Shown here: positions 1-7,767 of the stretch, one piece after another | Layout: every line of letters starts with the position of its first letter | Position numbering within the stretch: position 1 is the stretch's first letter | From: Methanobacteriota archaeon | GTDB taxonomy: Archaea > Thermoplasmatota > Poseidoniia > Poseidoniales > Poseidoniaceae | Length of the DNA: 16,101 bases | NCBI GenBank assembly: GCA_002689565.1 | Contig: NZGQ01000100.1 | Span: 127,426-143,526 of the forward strand | Reading direction: 5' to 3' | Notes under the pieces: generated by a model | What the model was told of the DNA's origin: nothing | What the model saw: the letters and a program-made list of their open reading frames with translations, nothing else | The model's database searches: none | Position numbers and translations under genes: made by a program

Positions 1-468
1 ACGGCAAAGAAAAGATTTTACACATCTGTTCCATACACAATGGGATTCCAACTTAATGTATATGCTAAAAGTCAAGACGATGCATTACAGATTGTCGAAC
101 AGGTGATACCATATTTTAACCCACAATATACTCTATCAGTAAAACCATTTACGGATTATGCTGAGATCGTAGAAGACACACCTGTTGTATTGAATGGTGT
201 TACCTTCTCAGATGACTTCGAAGGATCTGTAGGACAAAGACGTACTATCATCTATACACTAGACTTTGAGATGAAGATGTCGTTCTATGGGCCAGATAAA
301 GATGCACCTATTGTACGTACTGTTGATGCAAACTTCTTCTTAAAAGAAGAAGGATTACAGGATAGTGACTTATTTGTCGAAAGACTAAATATAACACCGA
401 CACCGTCTAATATAAGTCCAGACAGTGATTTCGGATTTAATATTCAACTCCTTGATAGTGAAGTATAA
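1..468 (+). CDS. gp15: Tail terminator / proximal tail sheath stabiliser gp15, 3' part
   Basis: This is the C-terminal 155 codons of a T4 gp15-like protein, which caps the finished tail tube and sheath and forms the contact with the neck. The reading frame is open from base 1 and continues upstream of the first methionine (codon 14), with residues FYTSVPYTMGF matching the way this family reads. The gene therefore starts outside the window and the ATG at 40 is internal. The segment LNVYAKSQDDALQIVEQVIPYF aligns from memory with LSIFTRYEDDMFQIVEQILPYF of T4 gp15, and the later QRRTIIYTLDFEMK with RRRIEWSLTFEVN. The stop codon at 466-468 is followed directly by the start codon of the next gene. 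The gp14-15-16-17 order in T4 supports the call. Confidence 0.9.
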   Translation, partial: TAKKRFYTSVPYTMGFQLNVYAKSQDDALQIVEQVIPYFNPQYTLSVKPFTDYAEIVEDTPVVLNGVTFSDDFEGSVGQRRTIIYTLDFEMKMSFYGPDKDAPIVRTVDANFFLKEEGLQDSDLFVERLNITPTPSNISPDSDFGFNIQLLDSEV

Positions 469-819
469 ATGACAGATGAAAACAAGAACGTTAATAAAGA
501 TTACGAGTATTCAAGAGACACCTATTACGATCTAATCGAGAGGGGTAGAGAGTCTTTAGAACTTATGATCGAAGTGGCACGAGAGTCAGAACACCCTCGT
601 GCATTCGAAGTATTATCTGGGATGATTAAAAATATCTCAGATGTAAATGATAAACTTATGGATCTGAATAAGAAAAATAAGGATATTAAACAAGATCCTA
701 AACAGTTGGAGAACAAAGGAACTACCAACAATAATGTGTTTATAGGATCGACTACTGATCTACAGAGAATATTACGTGATGAGGAAAAGGTGATAGATGT
801 TACAGGATCAGAAGAATAG
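469..819 (+). CDS. gp16: Terminase small subunit gp16
   Basis: Terminase small subunit, 116 aa, shorter than the 164 aa of T4 gp16. In this family the protein forms a ring that recognises DNA and regulates the packaging motor gp17. The sequence has a predicted helical core. The family block DTYYDLIERGRESLELMIEVA followed by SEHPRAFEVL lies at about residues 18-50. A charged, probably coiled-coil stretch follows (NDKLMDLNKKNKDIKQ), then a short tail (TTDLQRILRDEEKVID). The start codon abuts the gp15 stop with no spacer, so translation is probably coupled. The 3' end overlaps gp17 by 23 bases, a common packing for the two terminase genes. Confidence 0.88.
   Translation: MTDENKNVNKDYEYSRDTYYDLIERGRESLELMIEVARESEHPRAFEVLSGMIKNISDVNDKLMDLNKKNKDIKQDPKQLENKGTTNNNVFIGSTTDLQRILRDEEKVIDVTGSEE
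781..790 (+). promoter_or_regulatory. Ribosome binding site for gp17 inside gp16
   Basis: The purine run GAGGAAAAGG lies within the last codons of gp16, six bases before the ATG at 797. It supports that overlapping start rather than the later in-frame ATG at 902, which would remove the conserved N-terminal NPNVKK segment of the terminase. Confidence 0.6.
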
Positions 820-2428
820 CTACCTCGGTAATCCCAATGTAAAGAAAGATGGGATTGCAGAGGAGTGGACAGAGGAGTCGGTAAAAGAGTACGCTAAATG
901 TATGAACGATCCAGCGTACTTTGCTCGCACCTATGTTAAAATTATATCACTTGATGACGGACTTGTCAACTTTGACTTGTATCCATATCAAGAGAATATG
1001 TTTAACCACTTTAACGATAATCGTTTCTGCGTAGTGCTTGCGTGCCGTCAATCGGGTAAAAGTATTTCGTCCGTGGTATACATTTTATGGTACGCAATCT
1101 TTCATCCAGAAAAAACTATCGCAGTTCTCGCCAACAAAGGTGCTACTGCAAGGGAGATGTTAGGTCGTGTTACGCTCGCATTGGAAAACTTACCGTTCTT
1201 TTTACAGCCAGGCTGTAAAGCACTTAATAAAGGTAGCATTGAGTTTAGTAATAACTCTCGTATTATTGCGGCTGCCACCTCTGGTAGTTCTATTCGTGGC
1301 ATGTCTGTCAACCTTCTGTTTCTTGACGAGTTCGCTTTTGTGGAAAGAGCAAATGAATTCTACACTTCCACATATCCTGTCGTGTCGGCTGGTAAAGAAA
1401 CTAAGGTCATTATTACTTCCACCGCAAACGGAATCGGAAATCCATTCGAAAAAATCTGGACAGGTGCTAAACAAGGAGTAAACGAGTTCCAACCATTTGA
1501 AGTAAATTGGTGGGATGTGCCAGGCAGGGACGAGGAATGGCAGAGACAAACAATTGCGAACACTTCACAATTACAGTTCGACCAAGAATTCGGTAACACC
1601 TTTTTTGGAACAGGTGATACTTTAATTAACGCAGAAACTTTACTATCCCTACGTGCTAAAAACCCCATTGATTATCTCAATGGTGGGGACTTCCTAGTTT
1701 ACGATAAACCACAAAAAGGACATGAGTACCTAGTCTGTGTTGACGTATCGAAGGGAAGAGGACAGGACTATTCTACGTTTAACGTTATCGACATTAGCAC
1801 GAAACCGTTCAAGCAGGTTGCCGTCTATCGCAATAATTCTATATCGCCTGTGCTTTTTCCTAATATTATATATAAGTATTCAACTCTTTACAACGATGCA
1901 TATGTAGTAATTGAGTCAAATGATCAAGGAACAGTTGTTTGTAACGGACTGTATTATGATTTAGAATATGAAAATGTATTTGTTTCCTCAGCGGTAAAAG
2001 CAAATTCTATTGGTGTCGAGATGACACGCAAAACCAAACGATTAGGTTGTACTGCCATCAAGGATATACTTGAGGAAGGTAAACTAGAAGTCGTTGACGA
2101 AAACACTATCATGGAGATCAGTACATTCGTGGGTAAGGGACAGTCTTACGAAGCCTCGGACGGCAACCACGATGATCTTATGATGAATTTGGTCATGTTC
2201 GGATATTTCGTATCTACCCAATTCTTTGCGGACATGACAGATATTAACCTCAAACAGATGATGTTTGAAGAACAGATGCGAGAAATCGAAAACGATGTTC
2301 CGCCTGCTGGATTCATTGATGATGGATCAGAACACATAGAAATGGAAGAATCTATGAGACAGGATGACGAATCGATGGAAGATTGGGTAGACCGTTTACA
2401 TGGTACGGTAGGTGTTCATGACTGGTAA
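797..2428 (+). CDS. gp17: Terminase large subunit gp17 (ATPase-nuclease)
   Basis: Large terminase, 543 aa (T4 gp17 is 610 aa), the motor that pumps DNA into the prohead and cuts the concatemer. The N-terminal ATPase domain has an adenine-binding-type LYPYQ at 61-65, a Walker A motif CRQSGKS at 83-89, a Walker B motif LLFLDE at 173-178 whose final Glu would be catalytic, and a coupling motif TSTA at 207-210. The C-terminal RNase H-like nuclease has DVSKGRGQDYS (D316), IESND (E373) and DGNHDD (D459/D460), corresponding to the acidic triad of T4 gp17. The C-terminal tail is acidic. All key residues are intact and there is no intron or frameshift. It lies directly after gp16, and a late promoter for gp18 follows its stop. 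Confidence 0.97.
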   Translation: MLQDQKNSYLGNPNVKKDGIAEEWTEESVKEYAKCMNDPAYFARTYVKIISLDDGLVNFDLYPYQENMFNHFNDNRFCVVLACRQSGKSISSVVYILWYAIFHPEKTIAVLANKGATAREMLGRVTLALENLPFFLQPGCKALNKGSIEFSNNSRIIAAATSGSSIRGMSVNLLFLDEFAFVERANEFYTSTYPVVSAGKETKVIITSTANGIGNPFEKIWTGAKQGVNEFQPFEVNWWDVPGRDEEWQRQTIANTSQLQFDQEFGNTFFGTGDTLINAETLLSLRAKNPIDYLNGGDFLVYDKPQKGHEYLVCVDVSKGRGQDYSTFNVIDISTKPFKQVAVYRNNSISPVLFPNIIYKYSTLYNDAYVVIESNDQGTVVCNGLYYDLEYENVFVSSAVKANSIGVEMTRKTKRLGCTAIKDILEEGKLEVVDENTIMEISTFVGKGQSYEASDGNHDDLMMNLVMFGYFVSTQFFADMTDINLKQMMFEEQMREIENDVPPAGFIDDGSEHIEMEESMRQDDESMEDWVDRLHGTVGVHDW

Positions 2429-2440
2429 AATATCCAAAAG

Positions 2441-2448
2441 TATAAATA
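2441..2448 (+). promoter_or_regulatory. T4-type late promoter upstream of gp18
   Basis: Exact match to the T4 late promoter TATAAATA, 13 bases after the gp17 stop and 67 bases before the gp18 start. In T4 this element is read by host RNA polymerase carrying gp55, with gp33 and the sliding clamp. A TATAAT without a good -35 lies nearby at 2468-2473 and could be incidental. Confidence 0.8.
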
Positions 2449-2515
2449 CTAGTATTGAAAAAATTCGTATAATGATAAACATATAATTCGCAACCGATAA
2501 AAAAAGGATAAAGTT

Positions 2516-4303
2516 ATGGCAACATCAGCTTCTCCCGCAATTGTAGTCAAAGAGATTGATCTCACAGGTGTAGTGCCAAGTGTGACTTCCTCTACTGGCG
2601 CATTTGTAGGGAATTTCAGATGGGGGCCCGTTGAAGAACGCACGCTAGTAGCCGATGAGAGTGGTCTGGTGTCTGTCTTCGGTGCTCCCGATAAAACAAA
2701 CAATGTGGACTTTTTGTCCGCTGCTTCATTTTTGAAGTACTCTAACTCTCTATACGTGGTTCGTGAGGTAACGGACTCAGCAGTAAACGCATCATCTTCT
2801 TACTTATTAGAAAGTGTCGCTGACTCTGCTGGTGAACAAATCCTCATCAAGAACCGTGCTCACTTCGATACACTTGCTCTTGGCGCCCAGGCTGGTAACA
2901 AGACTGGTTCATTCGTTGCTAAGTACGCTGGTGCATTAGGTAACGCACTAGAAGTATCTTTCTGCCCTGCTAACACATCAGACTCAGCATTTACCGATTG
3001 GACATATGCTAGTGAGTTTGATCAGGCTCCAGGCACTTCACCTTACCTCGCTGGTATCAACGATTCATCAAAGAATGATGAAATGCACGTTGCTGTCATC
3101 GACCGTACTGGTGCAATTTCTGGAACAAAAGGTACTGTTCTCGAAACGTTCCCACACGTTTCTCTTCTGAAAGATGCTAAAACATCTGACGGAACACCTT
3201 CTTATATTTCAACTGTTTTGAACAATGGTTCAAACTATATTTGGAATGATTACTTTGGTGATGACTCTGCATTTGGTTCAGATCACGCAAATATGGGTGT
3301 CCATATTGGTGATACTGCTAATGTAGATTCTGCACAAGATTACTCAGTTGCCTTTAGTGGATGGACTGACATTGGTTCCAAGATTAAACTTGGTGGCGGT
3401 GAAGAGTCTGGTTCATTAGGTGTTGGTGAGTATTCAACTGGTTTTGATCTATTCGAAGATGTAGAAACTGTACAAGTAGATATGTTAATCGCTCCTGCTC
3501 ACGCAAACAAGACTAACGGTAACACCGTTGTAAATGATCTTGTAAGTGTTGCAGTAGGTCGTAAAGATTGTGTCGTAACAACTTCTCCTGATAAGAGTAT
3601 AGTAACAGGAACAACACCTGTAACTAGTACTACTTCGTTTGCGAGTGGTTGTACTCGTTCTTCATACCTAGTTATCGATAATAACTGGTTGAAGGTTTAT
3701 GACAAGTACAACGATGTTTATGTCAATATACCTGCTAACTCTAGTACCGCTGGTCTATTCGCTGGTACAGATGCAGTCGCAGCTCCGTGGTTCTCTCCTG
3801 CTGGTCAGAGACGAGGTAACTACTTAGGTGTAACTGACATTATAAGCAATCCAAATAAAACACAGAGAGATACTCTGTATAAAGCAGGGGTTAACCCAAT
3901 TGCCAACGTTCCTGGCTCTGGTGTAATCCTCTTCGGTGACAAGACGTTTGAATCTCGTCCAAGTGCATTCGATCGAATTAACGTTCGTAGATTGTTCCTT
4001 GTACTTGAAAGATCGATTGCCCGTGCAGCTAAGAACGTAATGTTTGAATTCAACGATGAGTTTACTCGTGCTGAATTTACAAACATCGTAGAACCTTTAC
4101 TTCGTGAAGTACAAGGTCGTAGGGGGATCACTGACTTCAGAGTTGTTTGTGACGAAACAAACAATACTCCAGCAGTCATTGATCGTAATGAATTTATCGC
4201 TTCAATCTTCATCAAACCCGCCCGTTCAATTAACTTCGTAACGTTGAACTTCGTTGCAGTTAGAACTGGTGTTGAGTTTGAAGAAGTAGTTGGCACGGTA
4301 TAA
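2516..4303 (+). CDS. gp18: Contractile tail sheath protein gp18
   Basis: Tail sheath subunit, 595 aa (T4 gp18 is 659 aa). It polymerises around the tube and contracts on infection. The N-terminus (SASPAIVVKEIDLTGVVPSV, then TGAFVGNFRWGPVEER) is the standard start of T4-like sheath proteins. The C-terminus has the most conserved region: RRLFLVLERSIARAAKN, FEFND, EPLLREVQGRRGI and a final VEFEEVVG block. The middle part is rich in Ser, Thr and Gly, as expected of the variable surface domain. AAGGA at 2504-2508 provides the ribosome binding site seven bases before the ATG. The gene is probably co-transcribed with gp19 from the late promoter at 2441. Confidence 0.95.
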   Translation: MATSASPAIVVKEIDLTGVVPSVTSSTGAFVGNFRWGPVEERTLVADESGLVSVFGAPDKTNNVDFLSAASFLKYSNSLYVVREVTDSAVNASSSYLLESVADSAGEQILIKNRAHFDTLALGAQAGNKTGSFVAKYAGALGNALEVSFCPANTSDSAFTDWTYASEFDQAPGTSPYLAGINDSSKNDEMHVAVIDRTGAISGTKGTVLETFPHVSLLKDAKTSDGTPSYISTVLNNGSNYIWNDYFGDDSAFGSDHANMGVHIGDTANVDSAQDYSVAFSGWTDIGSKIKLGGGEESGSLGVGEYSTGFDLFEDVETVQVDMLIAPAHANKTNGNTVVNDLVSVAVGRKDCVVTTSPDKSIVTGTTPVTSTTSFASGCTRSSYLVIDNNWLKVYDKYNDVYVNIPANSSTAGLFAGTDAVAAPWFSPAGQRRGNYLGVTDIISNPNKTQRDTLYKAGVNPIANVPGSGVILFGDKTFESRPSAFDRINVRRLFLVLERSIARAAKNVMFEFNDEFTRAEFTNIVEPLLREVQGRRGITDFRVVCDETNNTPAVIDRNEFIASIFIKPARSINFVTLNFVAVRTGVEFEEVVGTV

Positions 4304-4320
4304 GGTAAGGAGAGATAAAA

Positions 4321-4848
4321 ATGGCAATATTAGGCGTAGATGATTTTAAATCAAAACTCCGTGGTGGCGGTGCTCGTCCCAATCTCTTCAAGGCAACATT
4401 GAACTTTCCTGCTTACGCTGGTGGTGATGTAGAACTATCATCATTCTTGTGTAAGACAGCAGCTCTACCAGTATCAGAAATGGCACTGGTAACTGTACCG
4501 TTCCGTGGTCGTCAATTGAAGATTGCAGGCGATCGTACCTTTGCAAACTGGACTGTAACCATTATCAATGATACTGATTTCAGTGTACGTGATGCTATGG
4601 AACGTTGGATGAACGGTATTAATGCACACAGTGCTAATACTGGTTTAAACAACCCTGTAGATTACGAAGCAGATCTTTCTGTTGATCAATTAGATCGTAA
4701 CGGAGATGTATTGAAAACATACAACTTCCGTGGATGTTTCCCAACTAACATTGGTGAAATTGCGTTGTCTTACGAGACTAACGATGCGATCGAAGAGTTC
4801 ACAGTAGAATTTGCTATCCAGTACTGGGAGTCAAATACTACTAGTTAA
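4321..4848 (+). CDS. gp19: Tail tube protein gp19
   Basis: Inner tail tube subunit, 175 aa (T4 gp19 is 163 aa). It stacks as rings inside the sheath and forms the channel for DNA. Recognisable blocks are GARPNLFKATLNFP (17-30), TVPFRGRQLKIAGDRTF (58-74), MERWMNGIN (93-101) and PTNIGEIALSYETNDAIEEF (141-160). It follows gp18 by 17 bases with a TAAGGAG ribosome binding site. A strong hairpin closes the unit downstream. A diverged paralogue with the same fold signature lies at 13686-14177. Confidence 0.95.
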   Translation: MAILGVDDFKSKLRGGGARPNLFKATLNFPAYAGGDVELSSFLCKTAALPVSEMALVTVPFRGRQLKIAGDRTFANWTVTIINDTDFSVRDAMERWMNGINAHSANTGLNNPVDYEADLSVDQLDRNGDVLKTYNFRGCFPTNIGEIALSYETNDAIEEFTVEFAIQYWESNTTS

Positions 4849-4865
4849 TTCTAGTATACATATGA

Positions 4866-4904
4866 GTGGTAAGGGCAATTATGCCCTTACCGCTTTATTA
4901 TTAT
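4866..4904 (+). terminator. Rho-independent terminator after gp19
   Basis: A 12-bp stem (4866-4877 with 4882-4893, one T-G pair) encloses the loop ATTA and is followed by a T-rich tract TTTATTATTAT. It separates the abundant sheath and tube mRNA from the less abundant portal mRNA. Confidence 0.85.
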
Positions 4905-4921
4905 AAGAGGTTTCCAATTAA

Positions 4922-6421
4922 ATGGCAGAAGACAATAACGGATTAAAACTCTTTGGTTTTGAAATCAAAAGAGCATCAAATAAACCCAAAGAAAAATTAC
5001 CTTCTATTGTACCAACGGCTGATCCCGATGGTGCTGGATACGTTACTGCCTCTGGTTCTCACTTTGGTTCATATATCGATATGGACGGTGCGGACGCTAA
5101 AGATAACACACAACAAATTCAAAAGTATAGGGGTGTTGCACAACATCCTGAAGTCGATGCAGCTATCGAAGATATCATCAATGAGTCTGTCTCTGGTTCC
5201 CAAATGGAAGCACCAGTTGAACTCGATCTCGATAACGTAAAAGCATCTGACAAAATTAAAAAGACCATAGTTGAAGAGTTTGACAGCGTATGTTCAATGT
5301 TGAACTTCAGTGAATTAGGTCACGATATTTTCCGTTCATGGTATGTAGATGGTAGAATCTATCACCACTTAGTCGTGAACGAATCGAACATGAAGGCAGG
5401 TATCCAAGAGATCCGTCCTATCGATGCAGCTAAGATGCGTAAAGTTCGAGAAGTTAAGTATAAGAAAGATCCTGTAACAAGTGCGAAGATCGTAGATAAG
5501 GTAGATGAGTTTTATATCTACCAAGAGAAAGCAGGACAACAGTCTGGTGTTAAACTAAGTCCAGACTCAGTATCGTATGTTACGTCTGGTTTACTTGATC
5601 CGTCTAGGAAACGTGTAGTATCGTTCCTACACAAAGCGATCAAACCTATCAACCAGTTACGTATGATGGAAGATTCACTAGTAATCTACCGTCTTGCACG
5701 TGCGCCTGAAAGACGTATATTCTATATCGATGTGGGTAACTTGCCTCCACAAAAGGCAGAGAAACACATGAAAGACATCATGTCTCGTTATAGAAACAAG
5801 TTAGTTTATGATGCGAACACTGGTCAACTAAAAGATGACCGCAAACATATGTCTATGTTGGAAGACTTCTGGTTACCTCGTAAAGAAGGTGGCCGAGGTA
5901 CAGAGATCTCTACTCTGCCTGGCGGTGAGAACCTTGGACAGATTGATGATATCGTCTACTTCCAGAAGAGATTATATCGTTCGTTGAACGTACCTCTTTC
6001 ACGTCTAGAACAAGAAGCACAGTTCTCTCTAGGTCGTGCAACAGAGATCAACAGAGACGAAGTTAAGTTCCAGAAGTTTATTGATCGTTTAAGAAAACGT
6101 TTCTCTAATTTGTTCTTGAACATCCTAAAGAAACAATTAGTATTGAAGGGTGTGTGTACTGAACAAGACTGGGAAACATGGAAAAACGATATAACGGTTG
6201 ACTACATAAAAGACAACCACTTCTCAGAACTTAAAGAAGCAGAAGTACTCAGAGAACGTTTACAGACTATGGATCAAGTATCTCAGTATGTCGGTGAATA
6301 CTTCTCTAAAGAATGGGTATGGAAGAATGTATTACAAATGCAAGAAGATGAAGTTGAGAATATTCTAAAGCAGATTGCAATTGAGTCGAATGCAGAGACA
6401 GGTAATGAAGATGAATTTTAA
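4922..6421 (+). CDS. gp20: Portal protein gp20
   Basis: Portal vertex protein, 499 aa (T4 gp20 is 524 aa). It forms the dodecameric ring at one capsid vertex, starts prohead assembly and is the docking site of the terminase. Family blocks visible are YRGVAQHPEVDAAIEDIINE (residues about 69-88), FSELGHDIFRSWYVDGR, IRPIDAAKMRK, ARAPERRIFYIDVGNLP, KHMSMLEDFWLPRKEGGRG and SRLEQEAQFSLGRATEI. The C-terminus is helical and acidic. The ribosome binding site AAGAGG at 4905-4910 is 11 bases before the ATG. No late promoter was found between the gp19 terminator and this start, so its transcription is uncertain and may rely on read-through. Confidence 0.96.
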   Translation: MAEDNNGLKLFGFEIKRASNKPKEKLPSIVPTADPDGAGYVTASGSHFGSYIDMDGADAKDNTQQIQKYRGVAQHPEVDAAIEDIINESVSGSQMEAPVELDLDNVKASDKIKKTIVEEFDSVCSMLNFSELGHDIFRSWYVDGRIYHHLVVNESNMKAGIQEIRPIDAAKMRKVREVKYKKDPVTSAKIVDKVDEFYIYQEKAGQQSGVKLSPDSVSYVTSGLLDPSRKRVVSFLHKAIKPINQLRMMEDSLVIYRLARAPERRIFYIDVGNLPPQKAEKHMKDIMSRYRNKLVYDANTGQLKDDRKHMSMLEDFWLPRKEGGRGTEISTLPGGENLGQIDDIVYFQKRLYRSLNVPLSRLEQEAQFSLGRATEINRDEVKFQKFIDRLRKRFSNLFLNILKKQLVLKGVCTEQDWETWKNDITVDYIKDNHFSELKEAEVLRERLQTMDQVSQYVGEYFSKEWVWKNVLQMQEDEVENILKQIAIESNAETGNEDEF

Positions 6422-6435
6422 TATAGGAGAAAATA

Positions 6436-6813
6436 ATGAGTGAAGTAGAAAATGCAGTGGATGTTGAGACACCACCAGAACCAACTCAAATGGAACTGAA
6501 TCTAAGCAACTTTGTTGATGCGATTCAGGCATCGAACTTTAATAATGCATCTGATCTATTCAATGATATGTTGAGTAGTAAAGTTGATGATGCGATTGAA
6601 GCAGAGAAAGTAGCCGTTGCGAACACCATGTTCAACGGTGGAGAACCATCTGAAGAAGAAGTCGAAGAGTTTTCATTCGATGAAGCTGAGACAGAAGAAG
6701 TCGAAGATGGTGAAGAAGAAGAGGGTTTTGATAACGCAGAAGCGGTAGAAGACCACGATGATGTGGAATATGAGACCGCAGATCAACCAGAAGTCGAAGA
6801 AGACTTAGATTAA
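6436..6813 (+). CDS. gp67: Prohead core protein gp67 homologue
   Basis: Acidic prohead core (scaffold) protein, 125 aa against 80 aa in T4. In T4, gp67 is an internal core component that is degraded by the gp21 protease during head maturation. The helical region LSNFVDAIQASNFNNASDLFNDML, with DDAIEAEKVAVANTMF and then GGEPSEEEVEEFS, matches the layout of T4 gp67 (EAIKSND..AARKLF.., IKEEKIAIARN, GEEPEDED). The second half is almost only Glu and Asp. AGGAGA precedes the ATG at a good distance. Its position between portal and gp21 is the T4 position. The call rests on layout and composition because acidic tails align poorly. Confidence 0.82.
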   Translation: MSEVENAVDVETPPEPTQMELNLSNFVDAIQASNFNNASDLFNDMLSSKVDDAIEAEKVAVANTMFNGGEPSEEEVEEFSFDEAETEEVEDGEEEEGFDNAEAVEDHDDVEYETADQPEVEEDLD

Positions 6814-6836
6814 TTCATTATAAAAAACTTCATTTG

Positions 6837-6844
6837 TATAAATA
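6837..6844 (+). promoter_or_regulatory. T4-type late promoter inside the head gene block
   Basis: Exact TATAAATA, 27 bases before the GTG start of the next gene. It lies inside a short inverted repeat CATTT...AAATG. It probably gives extra late transcription of the gp68-position gene and gp21, gp22 and gp23. Confidence 0.75.
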
Positions 6845-6871
6845 AATGTACGTAAAAGGAAAATACTTGTA

Positions 6872-7102
6872 GTGAAAACATTTAAAGAGATCCGAGAAAA
6901 GAAGTCGCCCAAGTATAAGGGGAAACCTGTGTACTCGGCAAAGACTACTGGATCTATAAAGGTTCCTGTAGTAATAGTAAAGGAACCTAAAGGTTACTGT
7001 GTTTACATAGACGGTGACAAGTTAGATGTATTCAAGTCAGAATCAGAGGCAATGAAAACTCTGAAGACAACAGTAAAATCACTAGGTGGTAAACTCAAAT
7101 GA
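6872..7102 (+). CDS. Small basic protein at the gp68 position
   Basis: A 76-aa, lysine-rich protein between gp67 and gp21, the place where T4 has prohead core protein gp68 (141 aa). It begins MKTFKEIREKKSPKYKGKP. A possible small beta-rich domain follows (GSIKVPVVIVKEPKGYCVYIDGDKLDVF, residues about 27-54), then a helix (ESEAMKTLKTTVKSL). I do not recognise the sequence with certainty. The gp68 link is by position only, and it is about half the length of T4 gp68. It starts with GTG. AAAGGA at 6855-6860 is 11 bases upstream, a rather long spacing, and in-frame alternatives upstream are absent. The stop overlaps the gp21 start (ATGA at 7099-7102), so the two are translationally coupled. Confidence 0.7.
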   Translation: MKTFKEIREKKSPKYKGKPVYSAKTTGSIKVPVVIVKEPKGYCVYIDGDKLDVFKSESEAMKTLKTTVKSLGGKLK

Positions 7103-7758
7103 AGTTAATAAGTGAATTTAGAGAAAACGATCTTCAGTGTATCGTTGAGAAGAAAGAAGATGGCGAGAAGAATTACGTCATCGAAGGAATCTTCATACAA
7201 ACAGAATCAAAGAACAGAAATGGACGTGTGTATCCTAAGCCTATTATGGAAAAGGCAGTTGGTACATATGTCGATCAACAAGTTTCTAAGAAACGTGCGG
7301 TAGGGGAATTAAATCACCCCGAAGGGCCGACCGTTAACTTAGACAAGGTTTCGCACCTTATCACAGACCTCAGATTTGAGGGAAATGATGTGGTCGGAAA
7401 GGCACAAATATTGGATACTCCAATGGGTAAGATTGTTAAAGGTCTTCTTGATGGTGGTGTACAATTGGGTGTGTCAACTCGTGGTATGGGAAGTCTGGAA
7501 CAAAGAAATGGCGCTATGTACGTCAAAGACGACTTTATTCTTAGTACGGTAGATATCGTACAAGATCCATCTGCACCAGATGCTTTCGTCAATGGAATTA
7601 TGGAAGGTGTAGATTGGGTTTGGAATAACGGCATTTTGGAACCTCAGATTATTGAAGATATGGAGACAGAAATTAAAACCGCACCGAAAGCGTTTCGTCC
7701 AGAAGTGCAAATTCGTGAGTTTAAAAATTTCCTCTCGTTAATCAAATCTAGTATATAA
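7099..7758 (+). CDS. gp21: Prohead core protease gp21
   Basis: Head maturation serine protease, 219 aa (T4 gp21 is 212 aa). It sits inside the prohead core and, once activated, cleaves the scaffold and the capsid protein. The likely catalytic residues are H73 in GELNHPEGP, S126 in VQLGVSTRGMGS, and an acidic partner D152 or D156 in STVDIVQDPSAPDAF. The region GRVYPKPIMEKAV near the N-terminus is also typical. It is coupled to the upstream small gene by a 4-base overlap and followed by its main substrates gp22 and gp23. Confidence 0.95.
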   Translation: MKLISEFRENDLQCIVEKKEDGEKNYVIEGIFIQTESKNRNGRVYPKPIMEKAVGTYVDQQVSKKRAVGELNHPEGPTVNLDKVSHLITDLRFEGNDVVGKAQILDTPMGKIVKGLLDGGVQLGVSTRGMGSLEQRNGAMYVKDDFILSTVDIVQDPSAPDAFVNGIMEGVDWVWNNGILEPQIIEDMETEIKTAPKAFRPEVQIREFKNFLSLIKSSI

Positions 7759-7767
7759 GGAGTCACT

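Noticed and set aside
40..42. ATG as the start of the first gene
   Set aside because: The frame is open to base 1 with family-like residues before it, so this methionine is internal to a truncated gp15.
3820..4296. 158-codon frame on the minus strand inside gp18
   Set aside because: It is antisense to the most conserved part of the sheath gene and has no recognisable protein features.
6819..6826. TATAAAAA box upstream of the gp68-position gene
   Set aside because: It departs from the late consensus and an exact TATAAATA lies 18 bases further on.
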